Part shown: positions 1 through 6,581 of the stretch, in pieces
Layout of the letters: each line of letters starts with the position of its first letter
Numbering within the stretch: position 1 is the first letter of the stretch
The notes under the pieces: generated by a model
Told to the model about the DNA's origin: nothing
The model's input: the letters and a program-made list of their open reading frames with translations, nothing else
Databases searched by the model: none
From: Alphaproteobacteria bacterium
Lineage (GTDB): Bacteria > Pseudomonadota > Alphaproteobacteria > Rs-D84
Length of the DNA stretch: 41,131 bases
NCBI GenBank assembly: GCA_017403085.1
Contig: JAFQOQ010000030.1
Coordinates: 1-41,131, forward strand
Direction of reading: 5' to 3'
Made by a program: the position numbers and the translations under genes

Positions 1-147
1 CAAACGCAACAATGTCGTCTTGCCCGAGCCATTGTCACCGACAATTGCGACTTTGTCTGTATTGTTAAAAACAATCGACGCACCGTCCAGCAAATTGCTG
101 TCCGTATCATAACTGAAAAACACATTAGAAAGTGATATAAATCCCAT
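1..147 (-). CDS. ABC-F family ATPase, N-terminal fragment
   Basis: The first 49 codons of a minus-strand gene run off the left edge. The translation opens MGFISLSNVFFSYD and reaches a Walker A motif, GDNGSGKTT, at residues 38-46, followed by LLRL. Walker A this close to the N-terminus with no membrane segment before it is typical of ABC-F proteins, soluble twin-ATPase factors that act on ribosomes (translation factors such as EttA/Uup, or antibiotic-resistance ribosome protection). An ABC transporter ATPase cannot be excluded from so short a piece. The start is ATG at 147-145, with only a weak purine run (AGGG) upstream. Its leader is unusually structured (see 148-257). Confidence 0.72.
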   Translation of the reverse strand, partial: MGFISLSNVFFSYDTDSNLLDGASIVFNNTDKVAIVGDNGSGKTTLLRL

Positions 148-257
148 AACAAAAACCCTATAATATCGCAGATAAACACCGTGCATTTTTATGCACCACA
201 TTTTGAAAAATACGATATTATCTACTCATTGGTTTTTGTCCTTATACTTGTTTGTAT
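148..257 (-). promoter_or_regulatory. Structured leader of the ABC-F gene, possible attenuator
   Basis: Read on the minus strand, the predicted transcript starts near 257. It carries an SD-like AAGGA, a three-codon ORF (218-229), then a 9-bp stem (213-221 paired with 160-168) that encloses a second perfect 6-bp hairpin with a four-base loop (181-186 with 191-196). A GGGTTTTTG run follows directly before the ABC-F start. The stop codon of the tiny ORF lies inside the outer stem, so a ribosome there would block folding. The stems are seen; the regulatory role is inference. Confidence 0.45.
218..229 (-). CDS. Possible leader peptide MSR upstream of the ABC-F gene
   Basis: ATG AGT AGA TAA on the minus strand, preceded by AAGGA about 9 nt upstream. 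It sits between the predicted promoter and the outer leader stem, and its stop codon overlaps the 5' arm of that stem. Very short leader ORFs of this kind control some ABC-F and Erm resistance genes by ribosome stalling. Four codons can arise by chance, so this is a candidate only. Confidence 0.3.
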   Translation of the reverse strand: MSR

Positions 258-263
258 ATACCT

Positions 264-291
264 ACTGTAGCATATCCATCATAAAAATCAA
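264..291 (-). promoter_or_regulatory. Putative promoter of the ABC-F gene
   Basis: Minus strand: -35 TTGATT (291-286), 16-nt spacer, -10 TACAGT (269-264). Predicted start of transcription near 257. Confidence 0.4.
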
Positions 292-353
292 TAAATTTAC
301 ATCGTTGTACATACTGGAAACTTCATGGTGGGAAAGTGGCTAAAATCCGCATA

Positions 354-390
354 AAAACAAAGCCCCGACAGATTTTGTCGGGGTTTTGTT
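354..390 (-). terminator. Intrinsic terminator left of the tRNA-Ser attachment site
   Basis: CCCCGACA (363-370) pairs with TGTCGGGG (376-383) around a 5-nt loop, flanked by T-rich tracts on both strands. On the minus strand it lies directly after the duplicated tRNA-Ser 3' end, so it probably terminated tRNA-Ser transcription before the element inserted. It could work in both directions. Confidence 0.7.
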
Positions 391-395
391 TATTC

Positions 396-415
396 CTGGC
401 GGAGACGAAGGGATT
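396..415. repeat. attL-like repeat, tRNA-Ser 3' end remnant
   Basis: CTGGCGGAGACGAAGGGATT, identical to 6484-6503. It comprises the tRNA-Ser CCA, acceptor 3' strand, half the T stem and part of the T loop (as reverse complement). The sequence then diverges completely from tRNA. Confidence 0.82.
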
Positions 416-423
416 GTCTGATT

Positions 424-452
424 CCCATTTGCGCCACATTGGCGTAAATGGG
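424..452. repeat. 13-bp hairpin just inside the left element end
   Basis: CCCATTTGCGCCA (424-436) and TGGCGTAAATGGG (440-452) form a 13-bp stem with one G-U pair and a 3-nt loop, 8 nt inside attL. There is no T tract, so it is not a simple terminator; a recombinase or accessory-factor binding site is possible. The rest of 416-615 holds no gene that I can support. Confidence 0.5.
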
Positions 453-615
453 CCCCTTTCGCTACGTAAGATTCAAACTTCGCCAAGCGGCTTGTTTTCA
501 TCAACTGACGCCCCGAACACAACTCTCATTGGATTCATCAAAAACATAGCTTAAAATAAAGGAATAATCAAGTTATAAAAAACATTTAGATTTTTAAGCT
601 CGTGAGCAAAGGTGT

Positions 616-1326
616 TTATTTTGACAAATCTCCACTAGACAATAAATTAATAGTTTCATTAACCATCCAATCAAACGATTTTCCGGACATTCTAGCGACA
701 GCGTTATTTACGTTATCCCAATAAAACACACATCTTCTAGGGTTTAGTAAGCAAATTCGTTTTATATTATAACTTTTACTCGCATAATTTAAAACTATAT
801 AGGTCAATATCTGCCTCATGTCTGGTGCCTGAAAGTTTCTATCAACCGCTTTTATTTCAAACAACGTATCCCCTACTATGATATCGCCCCAAGAATGATC
901 TAAAATACCACACCCAACAAAAAACGGATTTGTAATAATTTGGGACTCGTCTTTCCAAACATCTTTAAAAAATCTTATTAAATTATTTTTTAACCACATT
1001 GCTTCTCTGCGTTCTTCTTCTCCAACTTTTAATTTAGCCGGATCTACGTCACCAAATTGAGCTATATACTTACATGTTTCTGTTTCTATACATTTAATAG
1101 CTTGAGGTGTCAGACTTTGTGTTCCATCATTTGATTCTTTACAAAATATTCTGAAAGCCAATTCTGCTGATAAAGATTTATAACTGTTTGCATAAAATTG
1201 CATGTCCACAACGGGGTTAAAGGTTTCTATATCCAAATTACATATTTTTATATATTGTTTCATATATGGCACAACAATATCCCAAAAAGATAAAAAACCT
1301 TTAACAAAATTGACTTCGCTTATCAT
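616..1326 (-). CDS. PD-(D/E)XK nuclease-like protein coupled to the RT
   Basis: I recognise a fold signature but not a named family. In the 236-residue product the stretch G138-C-G140, W-G-D148, D153 and F-E157-I-K159, followed by a helix with R171-Q172 and Y176, fits the PD-(D/E)XK nuclease core (D, then ExK, then a conserved Q in the next helix). The N-terminal 130 residues are helical and unassigned; no signal peptide or membrane segment is seen. I chose ATG 1326-1324 because it overlaps the RT stop in an ATGA arrangement, implying translational coupling; an ATG at 1374 in the same frame would overlap the RT gene by about 50 nt. The pairing suggests a protein working with the RT, for example as effector or DNA processing partner in defence (inference). 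Confidence 0.6.
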   Translation of the reverse strand: MISEVNFVKGFLSFWDIVVPYMKQYIKICNLDIETFNPVVDMQFYANSYKSLSAELAFRIFCKESNDGTQSLTPQAIKCIETETCKYIAQFGDVDPAKLKVGEEERREAMWLKNNLIRFFKDVWKDESQIITNPFFVGCGILDHSWGDIIVGDTLFEIKAVDRNFQAPDMRQILTYIVLNYASKSYNIKRICLLNPRRCVFYWDNVNNAVARMSGKSFDWMVNETINLLSSGDLSK

Positions 1327-2900
1327 AATGAGATACTCCAATGAATGTTTTCTTGTTTCTTTGTCGACACCCAATCAGATACAATATTTTCAAATTCTGA
1401 AAATTGTTGTTTATTGTGTTGACGCCAATGCTTGCCCTCATCTCCCAAAGAAAACGATGCAATTATCATAGCCCTTCTGCACCAGGAATCCATCGAGCAA
1501 AACTCTTTTATTTGATTTGATATCCAAGAATAATTATTAAATTTAGCCATTGTCAGGATAACATCTTTACGAACCAACGGACTTTTGCAGTTATAGTAAA
1601 TACTATTTAAAACCCTTAATGTATCCTCACTATTAACCTCGGATAGAATCCTTATCATATAAGCTAAATTATTGTCAGTTTGCAATATATAAGAATTCTT
1701 TTGATACAGCGCGATTAAAACTTGAACAATGCGTTCTTTAAAATCATTTGGAAATTCTTCAAACAACTTTTTTATTGTAATAAATATAACCGGAATAACA
1801 GGATATAAAGTTTCTAAATTGTCAATAATAGATGCTACTGCACCTATCTTACTTTTCGTATCTAAAAGTTTTATAGCTTTTACTATCCTTGACACAAGAC
1901 TTTGGTGTATCAAAGACTTTTTTAACTCTGTATTTAAAAGTCCCAATATATCTACGGTCTGTAAATTCGTTTTTAATTCTTCATAATCTTCTTCGGCTGT
2001 CGGAGAATATGGATCAAACTTTATAGATATATCCATCATACGTTTAGCATCATTCGGCAACCCTTCCATAGATTCTAAGAATTCTTCTGATGTCATTACC
2101 CTAGTTTTTGATTTTTGTAAAGATAAACCATAATCTGAAATAAGGATTTTCGATAAATATATTAATTTACCGTATGCCTCTTCTTTGCTGTCAATAAAAA
2201 TATGATAATCATCAACAAATCGAGTAAAATCAAATTCATTTTGCAATAAAAGAGAATCTACAGAATTTAATAATAATTCTGCTAAAATTCGTGAAGCGTT
2301 TCCACCGATTGGCAAACCATATGAATACGAATTAGAAAAATTACTTAAAAACGCCATTATTCTAGTTACTACATCCCCATTATCTCCTAAATATTTCAGC
2401 ACGTTTTCTAGTTTATGGTGTGAAATTCTTTGATAAAAATTGGAAATATCACAAATAAGGACATATTTGTGTTTTTTTGCTTTCTCTTTTGAGGCTTTAT
2501 AAAATGTCCCCCATCCATAATTTGAATCAAATAAGAAACCTTCCGAATTTGGTAGATATCTATAAGAAAAAACTATATCTTTGGTTTTATCGGGTCTTTT
2601 AGCTTCTATACTTTCTGCCAAACACAAAACTAAGTATAAATAGTAAATATTCCATATCGGATCTATTTGTGTTCCCCACCTAAAACCTGTATACCCAGAA
2701 TTTATCACAGAATGAACGTTAATCGGCGGGGTGCTAGCCAAAACTTCTTTTATATCTCTTGCATCAAAATTTTCTACTAAAGCAACAACGTCTTCCTTCT
2801 TATCAAAAATAATCTTATTTTCTATCGGAAAGGGAAATATATCCGTATCCCCAAATTTAGTAATATTATGTATCGCTATTTCTATGTTTTCTTTTATCAT
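1323..2900 (-). CDS. Reverse transcriptase of the Abi/UG (defence-associated) type
   Basis: A 525-residue protein with RT motifs in order: motif A with catalytic Asp at CDISNFYQRI (D151), motif B GLPIGGNASRILAE (195-208), motif C FVDD (228-231, the YxDD equivalent) and motif D-like LQKSKTRV (261-268). There is no maturase or HNH domain and no group II intron RNA is evident. Residues from about 310 to the end are repeated amphipathic helices (HEAT-like), as in the alpha-repeat C-termini of AbiA/AbiK and many UG/DRT antiphage RTs. The coupled downstream nuclease-like gene and the island location support a defence role. It is not a clear retron: no msr/msd structure was found, though the 207-bp upstream gap could hold a template RNA. 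The exact subgroup cannot be given without a phylogeny. Confidence 0.78.
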   Translation of the reverse strand: MIKENIEIAIHNITKFGDTDIFPFPIENKIIFDKKEDVVALVENFDARDIKEVLASTPPINVHSVINSGYTGFRWGTQIDPIWNIYYLYLVLCLAESIEAKRPDKTKDIVFSYRYLPNSEGFLFDSNYGWGTFYKASKEKAKKHKYVLICDISNFYQRISHHKLENVLKYLGDNGDVVTRIMAFLSNFSNSYSYGLPIGGNASRILAELLLNSVDSLLLQNEFDFTRFVDDYHIFIDSKEEAYGKLIYLSKILISDYGLSLQKSKTRVMTSEEFLESMEGLPNDAKRMMDISIKFDPYSPTAEEDYEELKTNLQTVDILGLLNTELKKSLIHQSLVSRIVKAIKLLDTKSKIGAVASIIDNLETLYPVIPVIFITIKKLFEEFPNDFKERIVQVLIALYQKNSYILQTDNNLAYMIRILSEVNSEDTLRVLNSIYYNCKSPLVRKDVILTMAKFNNYSWISNQIKEFCSMDSWCRRAMIIASFSLGDEGKHWRQHNKQQFSEFENIVSDWVSTKKQENIHWSISL

Positions 2901-3107
2901 ATTTTTATAATCCTTATTTTACAAACTTTCCAACAAAGCAAACTTATACCTTATGCTATATTTCTTATTTTTGTTATCTACTTTATATCAAAGGCATGAA
3001 AAAAACCATAAATTTTTAAGATAAAGAAATACAAATTCTTTTACTTAAATGATTTGACTTCTGGATGCTTTAGAGCGGTAATTGCTTGACGTTACAAAGG
3101 AGTCTAT
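2901..3107. other. Divergent gap between the RT and DUF2924 genes
   Basis: About 207 bp of AT-rich sequence between divergent genes. The RT start has AAGGA upstream (minus) and the DUF2924 gene has AAAGGAG (plus, near 3096). No convincing promoter pair or stable hairpin was found by eye. Several DRT systems carry a non-coding RNA just upstream of the RT, so this is the place where one would lie. Confidence 0.4.
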
Positions 3108-3548
3108 ATGCCGTATAAAGATAACCTGCCAAAGACGATGGACGAGCTGAAAGCATTGTCTTTTGATGAACGAGTTCGATTATGGGCAAAATACTCACAA
3201 TATCCATTCAAACGGCAAATGCGGTCACTTTGGTATTATATTCAATGTGATCGCCTAAATCTGCGAATTGAGCATAAATATCTAGTAAAAATTCGTAAAT
3301 ACAAAGACAACCCGGAACAATGCTTAACCAGTGCCACAAAAAACAAATATAACTTTGTCCCAGGCACAATTCTAACCCGATATTTCAAGGGCATAAAACA
3401 CACTGTCTTGGTCAATGACGACGGCAGTTTTTCTTATAATGGCGATAAATATTCAACTTTATCGGCGGTAGCAACCAAGATAGCTGGCATGAAAATGTCT
3501 GGCAACTTCTTCTTTGGTATAAACAAAAGGTACAAACATGACAATTAG
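3108..3548 (+). CDS. DUF2924 protein, recombinase partner
   Basis: A 146-residue protein whose C-terminal half (GTILTRYFKG...HTV.V...FSYNGDKYSTLSAVATKIAG...MSGNFFFGINKR) matches the DUF2924 pattern. DUF2924 genes lie immediately upstream of large serine recombinases in alphaproteobacterial islands and prophages; the molecular function is unknown. Here the gene overlaps the recombinase by 11 nt, so the two are co-translated. An AAAGGAG Shine-Dalgarno sits about 7 nt before the ATG. A role as accessory or directionality factor for the recombinase is plausible but inferred from context only. Confidence 0.8.
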   Translation: MPYKDNLPKTMDELKALSFDERVRLWAKYSQYPFKRQMRSLWYYIQCDRLNLRIEHKYLVKIRKYKDNPEQCLTSATKNKYNFVPGTILTRYFKGIKHTVLVNDDGSFSYNGDKYSTLSAVATKIAGMKMSGNFFFGINKRYKHDN

Positions 3549-5157
3549 ATGTGCTATTTATACGCGTAAATCAACTGAACATGGACTTGAACAGGAATTT
3601 AATTCTTTGCAGAACCAAGAAGAATCGTGCAAAGCCTATATTGCTTCCCAATCGTTTAATGGTTGGCAATATTATAAAACTTACAGTGATGCGGCGATAT
3701 CTGGCGGAACTATGGAAAGACCCGCTTTAAAACAAATGCTAGACGATATGGCACATGGGTTAGTAAATACTGTGGTAGTGTATAAGGTTGATCGATTATC
3801 ACGTTCAATTTTGGATTTCCATAATATGATGAAATATTTTGAAAAATACGGTGCAAACTTCGTATCTATTACCCAGTCATTTGACACCAGCACATCTATG
3901 GGAAAACTAACACTTAATATGCTGTTATCATTCGCACAGTTCGAACGTGAAGTATCAAGTGAACGTGTGCGTGATAAAATCCGTGCATCAAAGGCTAAGG
4001 GGTTATGGATGGGTGGTGCGCCACGGCTGGGTTATGATTTGATTAACAAAAAGTTGGTAGTAAACCCAACCGAAGCAGAACAAGTGCGACATCTGTTTGA
4101 GAAATACCTAGAACTGCAATCTGTAAACGATTTAACTGAATACGCACGGCAAAATGGTATATTTGGTAAACGATGGGAGACAGCAAAACGGCAAATTCGT
4201 GGTGGCAATCCTATTGCTAAAATGAGTATGCATCGCATTCTACGGGATAAAGTTTACATCGGTCAAATTGAAAATAAAAAAGAAGGCACTTTTGCCAAAG
4301 GCGAACACGAGCCGATTATTTCTACAGAACTATTTAATCGTGTCCAAATTGCGCTGGCTAATAATTCCAACAACAAATCGCCGAGTACACGAGCACCAAA
4401 TATATTGACTGGTAAATTATTTAATCACAATGGTGTGAAATTTATAAACCAACGCACCAGTGGTAAAGGCAAAAAGACCGCGTATTATTACGCGACTAAG
4501 GGGTTCTATCTAACCGCTGGCCGTGTGGATGAAATTGTTATAAAAACAATAACAGATTTTCTGAACAGCAATATGTCGAATCTGCCCATAAACCTAGCCG
4601 CCATATTAAAACGAATTGATATTACGAACATGAATTTCGCAGAAAAACGCAACTTAATTCAATCATTGGTTGAGAAAGTTGTGTATTCACAAGAACAACT
4701 GATTTATACACTGACTATAGATGCGCAAAAATTACAGCCGTTTATCAAGGAGCATTATGTAAATCAAAATGTTGAGCCCATGGAATATATAATTGGCGAC
4801 AACAGCATAACAATTACAGAAAAAGTATTCCTGCGTAAATATGTTAATACTGTGTATGATCGTGGCAAAAACGGTGTATTAAATGTCACCGACAATAATC
4901 ATTTAATTTTGAAAGCCTTTGCAACGGCATGGAAATATAGGGAATTATACGAACAAGATGGCAATGTAGACAATGTGATACGTTCTGTTCGCACATCACC
5001 AAGATTATTTTATAAGTATTTATCTCTCTCGTATCTGAGTCCGTCAATCGTAAATAAACTATTAAGTGGCAAAATTAATATGGCAGTTAGAGATATTTTG
5101 GATAAAGCATCAAGAAGTGATGACTTTGAGTATCAAGTCAAACTGTTTAATCTATAA
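3538..5157 (+). CDS. Large serine recombinase (site-specific integrase)
   Basis: A 539-residue serine recombinase. The resolvase-type catalytic domain has the nucleophile in YTRKS (S12), then the arginine motif YKVDRLSRS and the helix SFAQFEREVSSERVRDKI. The recombinase domain follows from GGAPRLGYD (about residue 160) to about 300. The region that is a Cys4 zinc ribbon in many relatives reads LTGKLFNHNGVKFINQRTSGKGKK and has no cysteines, as in other alphaproteobacterial members that pair with DUF2924. It would cut and rejoin attP/attB to insert or excise the element. It is the only recombinase inside the island, so it is the default candidate integrase, even though tRNA 3' ends are mostly used by tyrosine recombinases. 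Confidence 0.92.
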   Translation: MTIRCAIYTRKSTEHGLEQEFNSLQNQEESCKAYIASQSFNGWQYYKTYSDAAISGGTMERPALKQMLDDMAHGLVNTVVVYKVDRLSRSILDFHNMMKYFEKYGANFVSITQSFDTSTSMGKLTLNMLLSFAQFEREVSSERVRDKIRASKAKGLWMGGAPRLGYDLINKKLVVNPTEAEQVRHLFEKYLELQSVNDLTEYARQNGIFGKRWETAKRQIRGGNPIAKMSMHRILRDKVYIGQIENKKEGTFAKGEHEPIISTELFNRVQIALANNSNNKSPSTRAPNILTGKLFNHNGVKFINQRTSGKGKKTAYYYATKGFYLTAGRVDEIVIKTITDFLNSNMSNLPINLAAILKRIDITNMNFAEKRNLIQSLVEKVVYSQEQLIYTLTIDAQKLQPFIKEHYVNQNVEPMEYIIGDNSITITEKVFLRKYVNTVYDRGKNGVLNVTDNNHLILKAFATAWKYRELYEQDGNVDNVIRSVRTSPRLFYKYLSLSYLSPSIVNKLLSGKINMAVRDILDKASRSDDFEYQVKLFNL

Positions 5158-5162
5158 ACATA

Positions 5163-5191
5163 TTGATTTTTTATCTGTTTTATGTTATATT
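5163..5191 (+). promoter_or_regulatory. Putative promoter for the zinc-ribbon/HNH genes
   Basis: TTGATT (5163-5168), 17-nt spacer, TATATT (5186-5191). Predicted start at about 5198, which coincides with the A of an ATG. Confidence 0.45.
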
Positions 5192-5197
5192 GTGCGT

Positions 5198-5257
5198 ATG
5201 CCTGTTGGAAGGCTAGCTCGTTCGTGTAAAGATTTCATCATCCAACAAATAAAATAA
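5198..5257 (+). CDS. Possible leaderless 19-codon ORF
   Basis: ATG at the predicted transcription start encodes MPVGRLARSCKDFIIQQIK, then TAA. There is no Shine-Dalgarno and it would have to be translated as a leaderless message, as predicted for several genes in this window. It precedes the zinc-ribbon gene by about 100 nt, and a CCGC/GCGG hairpin (5336-5347) lies just before that gene. No function can be assigned and it may be chance. Confidence 0.25.
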   Translation: MPVGRLARSCKDFIIQQIK

Positions 5258-5361
5258 TATAAACCTCCGAGCTTATTATCTAAGCCAAGAGACTACGAAC
5301 GCAAAATCAATATTAGATAATGAACTTGGGCAACTCCGCAAATGCGGTAAAGGATTATATT

Positions 5362-6042
5362 ATGAAAAATATAGACTACTTTAAATTACAAGCAAAAAAT
5401 TTGCTTAAAGACTACCAAACCCGCTATCTTTCTGAAGATGGTGATATTTATGAATACGAACCAAAGTTTTTTGATATCGTAGGTATATTCCTTGAATATG
5501 ATATAATGGATGATGACAAAAACTTTGAATTTAAATTAGGCAATGCCCAGCATTTAATTGCGCAAATGGCAGGGTTTGCCAGCTGGAAAGATTTAACAAC
5601 AGCACCAGAAACAGATCAATTAAAAGCACGTAAATCACTAGAAAGAAGTGTTCATAATGAATACGGATGTACAAGTTTTATATCGCATAATTTTACACCT
5701 GATGGTCGTGAAATAACAGAATATTCACACGAACCATTGGATAATGATGTGCCTTATCATGAAGAATTGTCTGGACAGGATTGGCAAGATGGTATAGATG
5801 AATGCCGGCAAAACGGTATGGGGTTTGAAGCAGACGAAATCGTTGAATGCTTACATTGTGGAAATCGGTTTCCATTTAAGGAAGTAAAGGTTAGACGATT
5901 GAAGTCCGAGTACAACAATGGCAAAGAAGATGACTTTAAAGAAATTGTATGCAAACACTATCCGGAATGTAATGGTAATTTACTAGATTTAATACCGGTG
6001 GAAATGCTTGATGCGAAAGGAGGTGATGAAAATGAGGAATAA
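5362..6042 (+). CDS. Zinc-ribbon protein of the island, function unknown
   Basis: A 226-residue acidic soluble protein. Residues about 62-77 (AQHLIAQMAGFASWKD) resemble the short helical motif that recurs at the start of many phage and plasmid accessory proteins. A C-terminal four-cysteine zinc ribbon is formed by C163, C166, C197 and C203. I chose ATG 5362 because AAAGGA lies 7-8 nt upstream; the in-frame ATG at 5320 has no ribosome site. The gene overlaps the HNH gene by 11 nt, so the two form an operon. A regulatory or DNA-binding role is only a guess. Confidence 0.6.
   Translation: MKNIDYFKLQAKNLLKDYQTRYLSEDGDIYEYEPKFFDIVGIFLEYDIMDDDKNFEFKLGNAQHLIAQMAGFASWKDLTTAPETDQLKARKSLERSVHNEYGCTSFISHNFTPDGREITEYSHEPLDNDVPYHEELSGQDWQDGIDECRQNGMGFEADEIVECLHCGNRFPFKEVKVRRLKSEYNNGKEDDFKEIVCKHYPECNGNLLDLIPVEMLDAKGGDENEE
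6016..6026 (+). promoter_or_regulatory. Near-perfect Shine-Dalgarno for the HNH gene
   Basis: AAAGGAGGTGA matches the anti-SD over its full length, 5 nt before ATG 6032. It decides the start of the HNH gene, since upstream in-frame TTG/ATG codons (6008, 6011) lie before or within it. It is the strongest ribosome site in the window. Confidence 0.75.
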
Positions 6043-6325
6043 ATTTGCATCTTATTCTCGCAGTACGTCAAAAACATATACTAATGCCAATGGATATAGA
6101 GTGTACAAAGATTCAGTGCAGCTAGTTCATCGTCATATGGCAGAAATAAAACTTGGTAGACCTTTGCAATCTGGTGAAGTTGTGCATCATATAAACCGAA
6201 ACAAACAAGACAATCGTCCATCAAATTTGTATGTGTTCCATGATCAACAAGAACATTGGGCGGCTCATAAACAGGATGCCCAAAATTATGGAAAAGATTA
6301 TAGTTTTAAAGGCAAAAATCATTAA
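6032..6325 (+). CDS. HNH endonuclease-like protein
   Basis: A 97-residue protein with the HNH_3-type pattern found in phage-borne nucleases: VHRHMAEIKLGRPLQSGEVVHHIN at residues 32-55 (H52-H53 with N55), then N61RPSNLYV and H75...H79. These residues form the beta-beta-alpha metal site that nicks or cuts DNA. It is a stand-alone domain without a DNA-recognition module, so it could be a homing-type or packaging nuclease or part of the island's defence cargo. Its start overlaps the end of the zinc-ribbon gene by 11 nt and has a very strong Shine-Dalgarno. Confidence 0.78.
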   Translation: MRNKFASYSRSTSKTYTNANGYRVYKDSVQLVHRHMAEIKLGRPLQSGEVVHHINRNKQDNRPSNLYVFHDQQEHWAAHKQDAQNYGKDYSFKGKNH

Positions 6326-6440
6326 AAGTGCCTCAACGAAAATGACCAAAGTATATCAATGCGTGCTATTTGGGCTGGTTTGATAAATTTGGCGATATAC
6401 ACTGGTAATATCGTGGGTAAAAACCGCCGGAAACGGGGCG

Positions 6441-6476
6441 AAAAAGAACATCCCGTGGGATTACCACGGGATGTTC
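6441..6476 (-). terminator. Terminator of the rpoZ-tRNA-Ser transcript, on the element side
   Basis: A perfect 13-bp stem (6446-6458 with 6464-6476) with a 5-nt loop is followed on the minus strand by five T residues. It lies 9 nt beyond the tRNA-Ser CCA, inside the element. It therefore replaces the terminator at 354-390 that integration separated from the tRNA. Confidence 0.82.
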
Positions 6477-6483
6477 AATATTA

Positions 6484-6503
6484 CTGGCGGAGACGAAGGG
6501 ATT
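6484..6503. repeat. attR-like repeat within tRNA-Ser
   Basis: Second copy of the 20-bp repeat at 396-415. It overlaps the 3' end of the intact tRNA-Ser gene, so the element restores the tRNA on insertion. Confidence 0.82.
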
Positions 6504-6575
6504 CGAACCCTTGATGCCCTTGCGAGCATACCACATTTCCAATGTGGCGCACTAGACCAACTATGCGACGTCTCC
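6485..6575 (-). tRNA. tRNA-Ser (anticodon GGA)
   Basis: A 91-nt type II tRNA with encoded CCA. The acceptor GGAGACG pairs with CGTCTCC, the discriminator is G, the anticodon stem CCACA/TGTGG encloses TTGGAAA (anticodon GGA, reading UCC/UCU), and a long variable arm is present as expected for serine. It starts 6 nt after the rpoZ stop codon, so it must be processed from the rpoZ mRNA. Confidence 0.95.
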
Positions 6576-6581
6576 GTATCT

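Larger units (their letters stand above)
396..6503. mobile_element. Integrated genomic island in tRNA-Ser(GGA)
   Basis: A 20-bp direct repeat (396-415 and 6484-6503) flanks the segment. The right copy is the 3' end, with CCA, of an intact tRNA-Ser gene; the left copy is only that 3' end. Between them lie a large serine recombinase with DUF2924, a reverse transcriptase, a nuclease-like protein, an HNH protein and a zinc-ribbon protein. The RT half is visibly more AT-rich than the chromosome to the right. Integration into a tRNA 3' end is the classic signature of an island or prophage remnant. No capsid, replication or conjugation genes are visible, so it is a small integrative element or a reduced one. 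Confidence 0.82.

Noticed and set aside
336..554. 72-codon plus-strand frame across the left att site
   Set aside because: It runs through the terminator and tRNA remnant, has no ribosome site and no recognisable product.
1327..1374. Upstream ATG for the nuclease-like gene
   Set aside because: It would overlap the RT by about 50 nt; the ATGA overlap at 1326 is the usual coupled arrangement.
1323..2900. Reading the RT as a retron or group II intron
   Set aside because: No msr/msd inverted repeats, maturase domain, HNH domain or intron ends were seen, and the C-terminus is a long helical repeat.
6359..6516. Short reading frame beginning MRAIWAGLINLAIYTG, faintly like the N-terminus of bacterial Ku
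   Set aside because: Only a few residues resemble Ku. The frame then runs through the terminator hairpin and the tRNA-Ser gene, so it is not a credible gene.
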